Notes under the pieces: model-generated
The model's database searches: none
Seen by the model: only the letters and a program-made list of their open reading frames with translations
What the model was told of the DNA's origin: nothing
Program-made: the position numbers and the translations under genes
Shown: positions 25,901-38,900 of the stretch, piece by piece
Position numbering within the stretch: the first letter of the stretch is position 1
Layout of the letters: the number at the start of each line of letters is the position of its first letter
Origin: Heterobilharzia americana
Lineage: Eukaryota; Platyhelminthes; Trematoda; Strigeidida; Schistosomatidae
Assembly: GCA_944470555.2 (NCBI GenBank)
Contig: OX104132.1
Coordinates: 3,419,755-3,483,754 of the forward strand
Direction: 5' to 3'
DNA: 64,000 nucleotides

Positions 25901-28900
25901 GGAGAAATGTAGAGGAAGTTGTCTCCTTCACCTACCTACATATCTTCCTACCTAGGCAGCAGCGTTTCCATTACAGCCATGCCATTGGCACAGAAGAAGA
26001 CGTCAAAGCTAGCCAGGATCGCTTAGACAGCAAGGCAGGCCTTCCTGAACTAACCTGAACTGCACTACAATCAGCATAAAGCGTGAACAACATCCAGATT
26101 TTAAACACTGATGTCAGTCAAATCAGTGCTTGCTTCTGTGTGATGGTTGAGAGACTTAGAGCGTTGTGATAAGCATTCTCAACAAACTACAGACATACAA
26201 GATCAGCTGCCTCGTACGCTCACTCGATACTCACGATCAGATGGATGGTCAGAAAGAATAAGCGAGAAGGAAGTCACTCTGGCTAGCTGGCAACGAACCA
26301 ACCAGGAGAGAACCCATCGTCCAACAAATATGCAGACGACGAAAGTGGAGATGGGTCGTGTATACACTGGGAAGACGGTCTGGGGACACCATGCGCCAGG
26401 CGAGGCCCTCGAGTGGAACCCTAAAGGAGAAAGGGCGAGTTGGGCGTCGGAGGCGAGGGTGACATAGAGGAGGAGGTGTGAATAAGAAGTGAAAGCTTCT
26501 GGGTAGTGGTGGAACCAGGTTAAAAAAGAATACAGAGTAGAACAGAGTGAAATGGCTATGTGCTACTGAAGCTGTATATTCCACTAGGAGCTCAAAGGAC
26601 AAATAATAAAAAAGTTCTTCACTTTGATATACTTTGCCAGGGTCATGTGTGTACAAGCCATACAATCCGTTAACCTTTGAGATTTGCTGAAAAATCTGAA
26701 AACTACCAGCTAAAACTTTACCATTATATTCTAACGAGTTGTTTTTTTTAGATAGGATACTCTCCACTTTTGATGTGTTAATATACTGGAAAAGATTACA
26801 AGATGAAACATGGTTGAAATTGTAGTTACCTTTAAAAAGTGCGCACGCATAATTGAACTACTTATCATGACTTTAATAGAAGACTATGCTAACCCTTATT
26901 TTCTTGAATGTTTGGAGAAAACCATATCCAAAGTTGCATCAGTTTATGCACTGAACACAGATTATATCCTTGTTAGGCGTCTGATTGACCGTAACATAGA
27001 ATTACAACAACGTATAACCTCATACATGCATTGGTTCAAGTCGCCATACTTCATCATGGTAGTATACAAACAATAGGTGGATAAAAAAAAGCGTGATATC
27101 AAAGTAGATAAAGGTGGATGAGAGAATAAACAATTTGAAGATATCGGTTAATGCAAATATTCTAACTGTAGATGTCGACGAGTGAATAAATCTGCAACAC
27201 TGTCACCGATTTTTAACCATATCCAAAAATAGTCGTTAACCATTGATTCCTTTCATCTCAGAGACCACAAATAGTCAGTCTACACTTCATAATACGACTC
27301 AGATCAACAGTTATAAACTTCATCTACTGGTTCTAGTTCTTGTTCTGGTCACACTGAACACTCTCACAACTTAATCCAGTTACTTCTGGTATGACGTGTT
27401 TAGGTAGGCAGTTAGTCAACATGGAAAGTACATATCCAAACCATTTTAGCCAACTGTTGTTCTTCACAACCTCATCAATGAACTGGTCTTCCTCGTCAGG
27501 TACCCTTCATCTTATGTCAACATTGCTCCCAGAGTGATTCCGTCAAACGGGAGGAAAGTTACGAAGACATGTATGATTGGAATCCTGTGATCACTTCATA
27601 TCTTCTACTTTCAACGGTCATATCTGACAGCTGTATAACAGGACAGGATGGACTGTAGGCGCAGTATACTTGTCCTTTGATAGGTAGTCGGATATCTCAG
27701 CCGTTGGTGCCACAGATAACACAAGTTGGCAAGTACTACACGGGCCATCTGTATCCGAGCTGACATTTTGTCAACAATTAGCATGTTTAGGTTGATGCAA
27801 CTCCCTAAATATATGAAATGGTCGACATATTCTACCACTTCACTCCCCATCACTCCACTAGGAGTGGACATTATGTTACATTTGACAGGTACAAGCGAAA
27901 CTCATGCTTAACATACTCAGATTTCTGCTTAATGCGTTCAAAAGACTGAATTAGGTGAGCATCATCATGCAGGAGGATAATATAAGAGTTTTGTGTTTAG
28001 AGCTGGATTAATGGTCCAGATAACAGCTTACCATCGATGAACCATTCATTTTGAATATTTCACAGGTCGTTTAATACGAGTTTAACAATTAAATAATTAG
28101 TGAAACTTTTTTAATTTCTCACGATATTCATGATTATTACAGTTCACTGAATTAACTAACTTGTTTTCTAATTCTATAAACAAATGAATGTTGTACTGGT
28201 CACGCATTAACATCATTTGGGTCACCAATGAAAAATTCAGGAGTACTGGGCAGCTATTTCGGTTCGATGATTTATGTCTAATGTCGCGCAAACTCGAAGA
28301 TCTACAGGCGAAAACTAATAAGTTGGAAGAAGAGGCAAGGCAGAGAAGATGAGACTTCCTTCAGGTGAACGTAGAGAAGACACAGGTGATTAAGATATTC
28401 AACCAACAACAAGCACCAATCACCATGAAGGGGAGAAATGTAGAGGAAGTTTTCTCTTTCACCTACCTACATATCTTCCTACCTAGGCAGCAACGTTTCA
28501 ACTACAGGGGACGGTACTGGAAAAGATGAGGATGTCAAAGCTAGCCAGGATAGCAAAGACAGCAAGACAGACCTTCCTGAGTTAACCTGAACTGCACTGC
28601 AGTCAGCATAAAGCATGAACAACGTCCAGATTTTAAACACTAATGACAGTCAAGTAAGTGAGTGATTGCTTCTATGTGATGGTTGAGAGACTTGGCGCCT
28701 TACGAACAACATTTCCAACAAACTGAAGACATACATCATGAACAGCTGCCACCTACACTTACTCGATACTGAAGATCAGATGAGATGTGCAGAATAACAA
28801 GAATAAGCAAGAAGGAACTCTGGTTGGCTGACTGACTGTCTGGCTGACTGGCAACGAACCAACCAGAGGAGAGAACCCATCACCCAACAGATATGCAGAC

Positions 28901-31900
28901 GAAGAAAGTGGAGATGAATTGGATTGCATTGGTCATACATTGTATGATCCGTTTGACGGTCGAATGGTAGGGAATTGCGAACGACGAGTTGGGAGTCCGA
29001 GGCGAGAGTGACATGGAGTAGATGGTGTGAGGAGTAATTGAAAGCTTCTGGGTAGTGATGGAACCAGGTTCAAATAGTAGACAGCGTAGAACTGAGTGAA
29101 ATGGCTATATGCTACTGAAGCCTTATATTACACTGGGAGCCTAATGAAGAAATAATATAGTAATAGTTATATAATAATAATAATACAGGGCCATATAATG
29201 AAATACTAGTTGATTAAATTCCAACTAGAAACCAATCAATAAATCCTCAGAAACATTTAAATTGAATTAATCTAATGCTCAGTTGTGACCAATTCCGATA
29301 GGTGATTTCTGAAGTTCCATTGAGAATTTTCGACCGGTAGGATCAGCGAAGTCGAACATGAGGATAGTTAGTTAACGATGACATTGGATGAAAGTTACGC
29401 TATCTCATGAAGTAAGAAAAATAGGATATATTAACCAATGAATTCTGACCGAGTCAGCTTAGTGGTAACGTATTGGTCACGGAACCTGAAAGCCCTGGAT
29501 TCGATCCATAGGTGGTGGGGTCATGGATATGCATCGGGACGAAACAGTTATCCAGTGCTCCCAAGTTCCAATTATTCTTCTTACTGATGTCAGTCGATGG
29601 TAAAGTCAGTTAAATACAAAAAAAACAACATGGATACCGTGACATAAACTTAACTCAATTATCTGATCATTATTTTCATTACAAAAACTAATGACTTACC
29701 AGAATTGGCAACCATTATCCTACAATCACTGACAGGAACACTAGTTTGTATTCTGTTTTGAACAGTAGCAGTAGCAGTAGTAGTAGCAGTAGTGACAATA
29801 GGATTAAAGTGTACATTACGTGTATGCTGGTTAGAAGAAACACCAGTGGAGTCATGTGATAAATGAATATTGAAACAAGACCGATGTTTAGAACAACTAT
29901 TCGATTGACTATTTGTATTATGAACACAATGACAAACAGAACATGGATGTATAATGTTGATGGAGTTAGTTGGATCAACAGCTAAACGATTGCGTAAGTA
30001 GACATCTGATTCTAATAGACAATTGAATGAAGATAATGATAAAAAATAGTTAGTATGAAATCGATATTCACTTCAAAAGAGTTTTTTCATGATTAAATTG
30101 ATTCCTTTCGTCTTATGGATCCCAAACTACAACTCAGACTAACAATTAGAAACTTCATCGATTGGTGCCAGTTCTTAGTTTAGTCACCCTGAACCCTATT
30201 ACAACTTAATCCAGCTTCTCCTAGTATAGTTTACAACGTCCATCAGTTGAATTGCCTGTCTTATCCACTACCCTTCACCTGACCTCAACATTACTCATAC
30301 TGTCATTCCGTTAAACACAAGCAATGCTCCATCTGTAATCGCTTCATGTCATCCACTTTCAACAGTCATGTCTTCGAGCTGTATCAGAGGACAGTGCAAT
30401 AAACTCGGCAACGACAAATGTGTCGTAAGTTAGCAAATGTTAAACAAGCTTTTTGTCTCCAGTTTTCGCCAGAAACACCTCGTCCAATCATGCGGACATT
30501 TCATCAAGTCACCAACAGAATTCTTAGAAAAGATCAAAAATATTAACATAGAAAACGATGAGTTAGTGATATCCTTCGATGTTACAGGACTATACACATC
30601 CATCGAACCTCGATTGGCCAAGGAAACGATATCCTTCCTGATCAATGAAGACAAAAACCTTTCAGAACGTACAAAACTCAAATCTTCAAGTCTGATGGAA
30701 CTCATCGACCTTTGTACAAACAGATGAAAGGAACTCCAATGGCATCACCGATATCCGAATTAATAGCAGAAGCAGTCATGCAGAAACTGGAAGTCATTAT
30801 TCTACCTGTGATCAAACCAAAAATTTGGATTCGTTATGTAGACGACACTTTTGTCATCATTAAAAAAGATAATATAGAAAACACTCACATTTTGATTAAC
30901 AACATGTTCAATGACATCAAATTCACAATCGAGAAAGAGTCAAACAACCAACTACCATTCCTGGATGTTGTAGTCTGTAGGACAAATGTGGGTAAGCTTG
31001 ATACCCAAGTGTACAGGAAGCCAACACACACTGACTGACCAAATCCTCAAGTACAATAGCAACAACCCAACAACCTACAAGATAAGTTGCGTGCAGACTC
31101 TATTCAGAAGAGTGAGAACACATTACAATACAACAACTCGGAGAAATGAAGAAAATTACTTGATGTCCATCCTAAAGAAGAACGGCTACGCACGAAACTT
31201 AATCTGCAGATGCCTATCCCCCTACATCATCAACTGCAAAGTCATCGACAGAAATCAACAAACACATCACCCTACCATACATAAAGAATATATCAGAAAT
31301 CACGACAAGATTGCTGAGACCACTTGGAATTGGTGTGGCTCATGAACCAACAAATTCCCTCCAAACACTATTATGCAGACCAAAGGATGCAACAACCAAA
31401 GAAGACAAACCGAATATCATTTACAAAATCAACTGGAATAACTGTAGTCAAGACTACACTGGACAAAGTGGCCATCCTCTTCACCTTCGTCTACATATGA
31501 ACACTAATTGGCTATTAAACGCTACGACATTTCGTCACTCATTTCAATGCACGTGAATAATTATGGACATGAATTCAATTTCGACAATGTAGGAATTTTG
31601 GACAGAGGAAAAACAAAGAATGTCAGAGAATTTCTAGAAGCTTGGCAGTCAGGTCAGTCAGCAATCAATAGATGTATAGACATAGACCTGATCTATCAAC
31701 CAATAAGGAAAATGATAAACGAGGGAAAGGTGAGAGGTCAAACAGAGGAACAACCAACAGGAAAGTCTATACAATCAATGATACAACAATCGAAGGAAAC
31801 AACCAATCACAGACCACATCGTCAGAGGAAGTCACTAAATCACTCATGGAGAGATATTGACAGCTCACTTCATACTGAAGTTAGTGCTGATGATGTCGTC

Positions 31901-32904
31901 TAGCAAGGCGATGAAAGCTTCACGATTAAACAACCCAGCTCAGAGAACACAATACAACCAAGACAGTGCAATATACTCAGAGATAACAAATGTGTGGTAA
32001 GTAAGCAAATGCTAAACAAGCTTTTTATATCCAAGTTAGGATTTTGTCAGCAAACAGAATTTACGAGTTGATGCAACTCTCTAAGTAAGTGAAGTGTTCG
32101 ACACATTCCACCATTTCCCTCCCTATCATATTAAACTGAAGGTGGTTATAGACCAATCTTGAAGCATCATCTTACATTTGACAAGTACAAGCGAAAGGTA
32201 TGTCAAATATAAATAGATTTCTTCATTTTATCGTCTCTATACTCCAAGTCTTCAAGATGACCTCCAAGGAGTAGATACAATCCTTGTCATGTTAGAATTA
32301 CTTAAGGTCCAATTCATTAGTATATCTATGACAAAGTTAAACAGGAACAATGGTAACTGGTATCACTGTCATCAATTCTTATACACAACTCTCCATAAGC
32401 TCTTAAAGAACTGAGTGACTTCAAGTGCAGAATTTGTCAACAGTTTGAATACTTAACCCAATGAAACATCGAACCTAGGTCAGATCCTAACGGCTTATTG
32501 TAAGAGCACTAAGGGCTCCTGAGTTAGATACCTGTCAGGAAGTGGTTAAGTCCTACCAAAATGTCTCAAATCAAAAAGAAACATAAAAAATACTGCAAAC
32601 TTTGAAATCTTTGCTCAGTTATTATTCAACTATCATACAATACAACAACAAAGTATCCTGTCTTACCTGTGCCAGAACTTCTAACCACCTGAGTTCGAGA
32701 AATTGGCTTATCACGTTCTTTTAGTCCAGTAGGTGAGATAACTGTATCACATTTCAATATAACTGGGTTATCATGTGACTAAAAGAAAAGTAGATAAACA
32801 ATAAATAAGTATTTATTCATAATATATAGTAATTTCGTTTGAGGTTCATAGAGATCGTATATTCATCACTGATTGACATGATTTGCCAAACCATTGAAGA
32901 GTTA

Positions 32905-32964
<60 letters not shown>

Positions 32965-35900
32965 TTGTCACTTAGGTTCCCGGTGGAATATATGCCTTCA
33001 GTAGCATATAGCCATTTCACAAAGTTCTACGCCGTCTTCTTTTTAAACTGGTTCCATCATTACCCAGAAGCTTTCAATTACTCCTCACACCATCTACTCC
33101 ATGTCACTCTCGCCTCGGACTCCCAACTCGTCGTTTCGCAATTCCCTACCATTCGACCGTCAAACGGATCATACAATGTATGACCAATGCAATCCAATTC
33201 ATCTCCACTTTCTTCGTCTGCATATCTGTTGGGTGATGGGTTCTCTCCTCTGGTTGGTTCGTTACCAGTCAGTCAGCCAGCCAGCTAGAGTTCCTTCTTG
33301 CTTATTCTTAATATTCTGCACATCTCATCTGATCTTCAGTATCGAGTAAGTGTAGGTGGCAGCTGTTCATGATGTATGTCTTCAGTTTGTTGGAAATGTT
33401 ATTCGTAAGGCGCCAAGTCTCTCAACCATCACATAGAAGCAAGCACTCACTTACTTGACTGTCATTGGTGTTTAAAATCTGGATATTGTTCATGCTTTAT
33501 CCTGAGTGCAGTGCAGTGAAGTAGGTCTCCACACTGATTTCGGGTTAATTCAGGAAGGCCTGTCTTGCTCTCTTTGCGATCCTGGCTAGCTTTGACATCC
33601 TCATCTTTTCCAGTACCGTCCCCTGTAGTTGAAACGTTGCTGCCTAGGTAGGAAGATATGTAGGTAGGTGAAAGAGAAAACTTCCTCTACATTTCTCCCC
33701 TTCATAGTGATTGGTGCTTGTTGTTGGTTGGATATCTTCATCACCTGTGTCTTCTCTACGTTCACCTGAAGAAGTCTCATCTTCTCTGCCTTGCCTCTTC
33801 TTCCAACTTATTAGTTTTAGCCTGTAGATCTTCGAGTTTGCACGACATTAGACAAATCATCGAACCGAAATAGCTGCCCAGTACTCCTGAATTTTTCATT
33901 GGTGACCCAAATGATGTTAATGCGTGGCCAGTACAACATTCATTTGTTTATAGAATTAGAAAACAAGTTAGTTAATTCAGTGAACTATAATAATCATGAA
34001 TATCGTGAGAAACTAAAAAAGTTTCACTAATTATTTAATTGTTAAACTCGTATTAAACGACCTGTGAAATATTCAAAATGAATGGTCCATCGATGGTAAG
34101 CTGTTATCTGGACCATTAATCCAGCTCTAAACACAAAACTCTTATATTATCCTCCTGTATGATGATGCTCACCTAATTCAGAGTCTTTTGAACGCATTAA
34201 GCAGAAATCTGAGTATGTTAAGCATGAGTTTCGCTTGTACCTGTCAAATGTAACATAATGTCCACTCCTAGTGGAGTGATGGGGAGTGAAGTGGTAGAAT
34301 ATGTCGACCATTTCATATATTTAGGGAGTTGCATCAACCTAAACATGCTAATTGTTGACAAAATGTCAGCTCGGATACAGATGGCCCGTGTAATACTTGC
34401 CAACTTGTGTCATCTGTGGCACCAACGGCTGAGATATCCGACTACCTATCAAAGGACAAGTATACTGCGCCTACAGTCCATCCTGTCTTGTTTTACAGCT
34501 GTCAGATATGACCGTTGAAAGTAGAAGATATGAAGTGATCATAGGATTCCAATCATACATGTCTTCGTAACTTTCCTCCCGTTTGACGGAATCACTCTGG
34601 GAGCAATGTTGACATAAGATGAAGGGTACCTGACGAGGAAGACTAGTTCATTGATGAGGTTGTGAAGAACAACAGTTGACTAAAATGGTTTGGATATGTA
34701 CTGTCCATGTTGACTAACTGCCTACCTAAACACGTCATACGAGAAGTAACTGGATTAAGTTGTGAGAGGGTTCAGTGTGACCAGAACAAGAACTAGAACC
34801 AGTAGATGAAGTTTATAACTGTTGATCTGAGTCGTATTATGAGGTGTAGACTGACTATTTGTGGTCTCTGAGATGAAAGGAATCAATGGTTAACGACTAT
34901 TTTTGGATATGGTTAAAAAATCGGTGACAGTGTTGCAGATTTATTCACTCGTTGACATCTAAAGTTTGAATATTTGCATTAACCGATATCTTCAAATTGT
35001 TTATTCTCTCATCCACCTTTATCTACTTTGATATCACGCTTTTTTTATCCACCTATTGTTTGTATACTACCATGATGAAGTATGGCGACTTGAACCAATG
35101 CAGGTATGAGGTTATACTTTGTTATAATTCTATGTTACGGTCAATCAGACGCCTAACAAGGATATAATCTGTGTTCAGTGCATAAACTGATGCAGCTTTG
35201 GATATAGTTTTCTCCAAACATTCAAGAAAATAGGGGTTAGCATAGTCTTCTATTAAAGTCATGATAAGTAGTTCAATTATGCGCGCGCACTTTTTAAAGG
35301 TAACTACAATTTCAACCATGTTTCATCTTGTAATCTTTTCCAGTATATTAACACATCAAAAGTGGAGAGTATCCTATCTAAAAAAAACAACTCGTTAGAA
35401 TATAATGGTAAAGTTTTAGCTGGTAGTTTTCAGATTTTTCAGCAAATCTCAAAGGTTAACGGATTGTATGGCTTGTACACACATGACCCTGGCAAAGTAT
35501 ATCAAAGTGAAGAACTTTTTTATTATTTGTCCTTTGAGCTCCTAGTGGAATAAACAGCTTCAGTAGCACATAGCCATTTCACTCTGTTCTACTCTGTATC
35601 CTTTTTTAACCTGGTTCCACCACTACCCAGAAGCTTTCACTTCTTATTCACACCACCTCCTCTATGTCACCCTCGCCTCCGACGCCCAACTCGCCCTTTC
35701 TCCTTTAGGGTTCCACTCGAGGGCCTCACCTGGCGCATGGTGTCCCCAAACCTTCTTCCCAGTGTATACACGACCCATCTCCACTTTCGTCGTCTGCATA
35801 TTTGTTGGACGATGGGTTCTCTCCTGGTTGGTTCGTTGCCAGCTAGCCAGAGTGACTTCCTTCTCGCTTATTCTTTCTGACCATCCATCTGATCGTGAGT

Positions 35901-38900
35901 ATCGAGTGAGCGTACGAGGCAGCTGATCTTGTATGTCTGTAGTTTGTTGAGAATGCTTATCACAACGCTCTAAGTCTCTCAACCATCACACAGAAGCAGC
36001 ACTGATTTGACTGACATCAGTGGTTAAAATCTGGATGTTGTTCACGCTTTATGCTGATTGCAGTGCAGTGCAGTGCAGTAGATCTCCACACTGACTTCGG
36101 GTTAGTTCAGGAAGGCCTGTCTTGTTGTCTTTCCTATCGTGGCTGGCTTTGATATCCTCATATGTGCCAGTGCCACCGCCTATAGATGAAACGTTGCTGC
36201 CTAGGTTGGAAGGTAGGTAGGTGTGTAAGTAGGTTGATGTGTAGGTAGGTAGGTGAAACAGACAACTTCCTCTACATTCCTCCCGTTTATGGTGACTGAT
36301 GTTTGTTGTTGTTTTTGTTGGTTGGATATCTTCATCACCTGTGTCTTCTCTAGATTCACCTGAAGTCACGTATTCACTGTCACTTCTACCGACTTCTCAG
36401 TTTTCGCCCATGGATCTTCGAGTTTGCGCGACATTGGATTTAAACGATCGGCGAAATCCAGAACTTCTTGGGTCTTTTCATAGGTGCAGTGTATGCCTCA
36501 CTTCCCCCTCCCCACAGTTTGTTGCATGATACAGTACACCAAACTGAGGGATCTTGGGTGTAAATGATATTGTAGAATTTACAGACCGCAAGTCAGAGAT
36601 GATTTTGGAGACCTTATCAGTGTCCTGATGACTGTTAAAAGAAAGTTGTTGGTCAGGTGAAAAAAAGTTCATAGAAAACTGACAACAGCACACACCAGGC
36701 TGGGATTTAACACTACTGCCCATCAGAAGAAAGGAAAGTGGTTGGCTTTCGACACCAACTAGGCCTACAGTATGGATAGCCTTAAAAAACCCAAGAACTA
36801 TACAATCCATATTCAAGCCTTATAAACAAGGAAATGAGGTAAACTGGCACAAGGTTTTGATGGATGGGAAGGAATCAGAAGTATTTCTTCAACCCGTTAA
36901 AAGAGTGGTTGGTGTTCTTAATCCCAGGAAGTGAACAGGTGAGAATTCGTCCAAGGGTATCCAACAACTAACCAAGCACCATGATAAAGCAGATCATATT
37001 ACCACTCATGATGACTCTATAATCTTTATGAACTAAACGAACTGTTCAGAGCTTTCATATGGCCTTCAAGATAAGAAAAACCGAATGCTGTGGGGAAACA
37101 TAAGTTGTCAAATAAAACTTAAGCCAATTAAACCGATTGCAAAAACAAGGCACCCTTGGGGTTTAAATTCAATCCACAAAGAAAAACCAAGGCTATTGAA
37201 TATAACGTCCTCTAACTTTGAGCACATTGAGGACGTACTGTAAGCATCTCAGTTAATTGATGTTAAAGAGGGGCAAAGAGTTATACCAGACATTCCACAT
37301 TCGGTCAAAGGACTCAAAGGTGAGAGTCGAGAAGCCTACTTTCGAAGTAGGAATGTAATACACCAAGGAGTTCCTGAGATCATAGAATCGGTTGAATATC
37401 ATTACAACAAACACGAATGGAACACGTATGGATCGTAAAGGTGGGATCGATCAAAAGTTGACACATGACTAACAATCACGAGGATACCCAACCAATGCTA
37501 GTCAAACTAGTGTTCCTGTCTGTCTTGATGGTGGCAGCTACACTTGAAGCTATCTGAGCTATCATACACCGTTTCCCACCAGCAGTTCATTTAAATCAAG
37601 ATAGGCAGCAAAACAAGAGACAACAAAGAAAACAGAATTGGCTGCAGCTGGTTGTATCTTTAGCAGACTGCACGGATGCGAAAAACTGGGGAAGGATGGT
37701 GGACACTTTACTGATAAGCTGCACGCAGGGAGGTTCCCAGTTCACATACCTAAGGATTTGGCCAACAAACTGGACAAGAAAAAGGTCTCAGGAAGTGAGT
37801 TCAAAGTAGGAGTCATAAACTATATCTATAAAATGTACAGGTTGCAGATTATACCTGATGAGCTACAGTAACTAAGAAGGGATATTTACGTCGACCCTAC
37901 ACGTGTTACTGAGACATGGGTTTTTCCCAAAATTTCAGATTAGGAGCTGACAGTTGCTAACACTACGCGGTATTGCAACGACAGGAAGGATAGTAGGGGG
38001 GTTGGAGTAGCACTTCACGTTAGCCCTTCTCCCACAGCTCACCCAATCCACGTTAAAGGACTAGAATACCTCGATGAATCCATCTGGTGCTCCATAAGGC
38101 TGTCTAAGACTAAGGAAACCATCTGCTGACGTACAACGTGATAACCAAATACTAGAGGCAATCGATTGTTTTCCTAAACTGGAACACACATACCACTCCT
38201 AAGCGACTTTAAAGTGCCAAAGGTTAACTTTGCAGATCATAAGTTCAGCAGGAGTGATGGTTCCACTGAAGCCCGATTCTTCAATCGGACTAAGGAACTC
38301 TAGCTCACGGAAACTGTGAGAACAGTCACGCCGTAGAGGGAGACTGAAACCCCATCCCATTTAGACAGCATCTGCACAAATGAAGAATTCTTGATTCGTA
38401 GCACAACAATCCTTCTCCATTTGGCCAAGAGTGATCACGTTGTTATTGGCTTTCAGTATATCCGCGAAACCAGTCTAACAAAACTTTTCAATGAGCATCA
38501 TTGAAACTTCAGATGGCCGAACATTCCGGTACTTCGGATAGCAACGGAACAGATAGATTCGGAAGTCCACCATGTATAGCAGAATACGAACACCCACTGG
38601 AGATTCCCATTTGACAATACCATGAACATCACGAGCCAGTTAGTTTCACTTTCGACGCCGAAGTGCTCCAGCTCACCTACAATATTAAGCGATTCCACTG
38701 AAACCACTGGTCTGAACATAAAAAGATTTGTAACGGATATAAATACAGACTACTCAAACAAATGAACAACACATGCATGGTAGTATTGGGAGCGGACCGA
38801 TAAGAGCATTAAGTTAGGCGTACAAACATGCTTGTGTCTGACATGAAAAGTCTGTTCCATAACACTGCAATGTCCCGACAGGCTATAGGGGAGTCCCTCA

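Larger units (their letters stand above)
25640..29185. repeat. Large inverted repeat, left arm
   Basis: This arm is the reverse complement of about 32905-36530. Its order is RTE 3' region (+), unique segment, LINE family 2 (-), RTE fragment (+). The core (about 26100-28300) is very similar: 106-residue frames at 26147-26467 and 35982-35662 differ at one position, and 86-residue frames at 27871-27611 and 34258-34518 at three. The outermost 0.4 kb is more diverged and may reflect only shared RTE ancestry. The loop between the arms is about 3.7 kb. Confidence 0.9.
32905..36530. repeat. Large inverted repeat, right arm
   Basis: Reverse complement of about 25640-29185, in the order RTE (-), LINE family 2 (+), unique segment, RTE (-). 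It begins about 130 bases from exon 5. It starts with an ATT array (32908-32962) that is the tail of its first RTE fragment. Confidence 0.9.

Noticed and set aside
26560..26784. Adding this acceptor-preceded segment as a TOM1-like exon
   Set aside because: Its phase does not fit between exons 6 and 7, and exon 6 joins exon 7 correctly without it.
29715..29978. Leu/Ile-rich 87-codon minus-strand frame suggesting a membrane protein
   Set aside because: It is a shifted frame of exon 6; the frame with correct splice phase is the Cys/His- and Thr-rich one.
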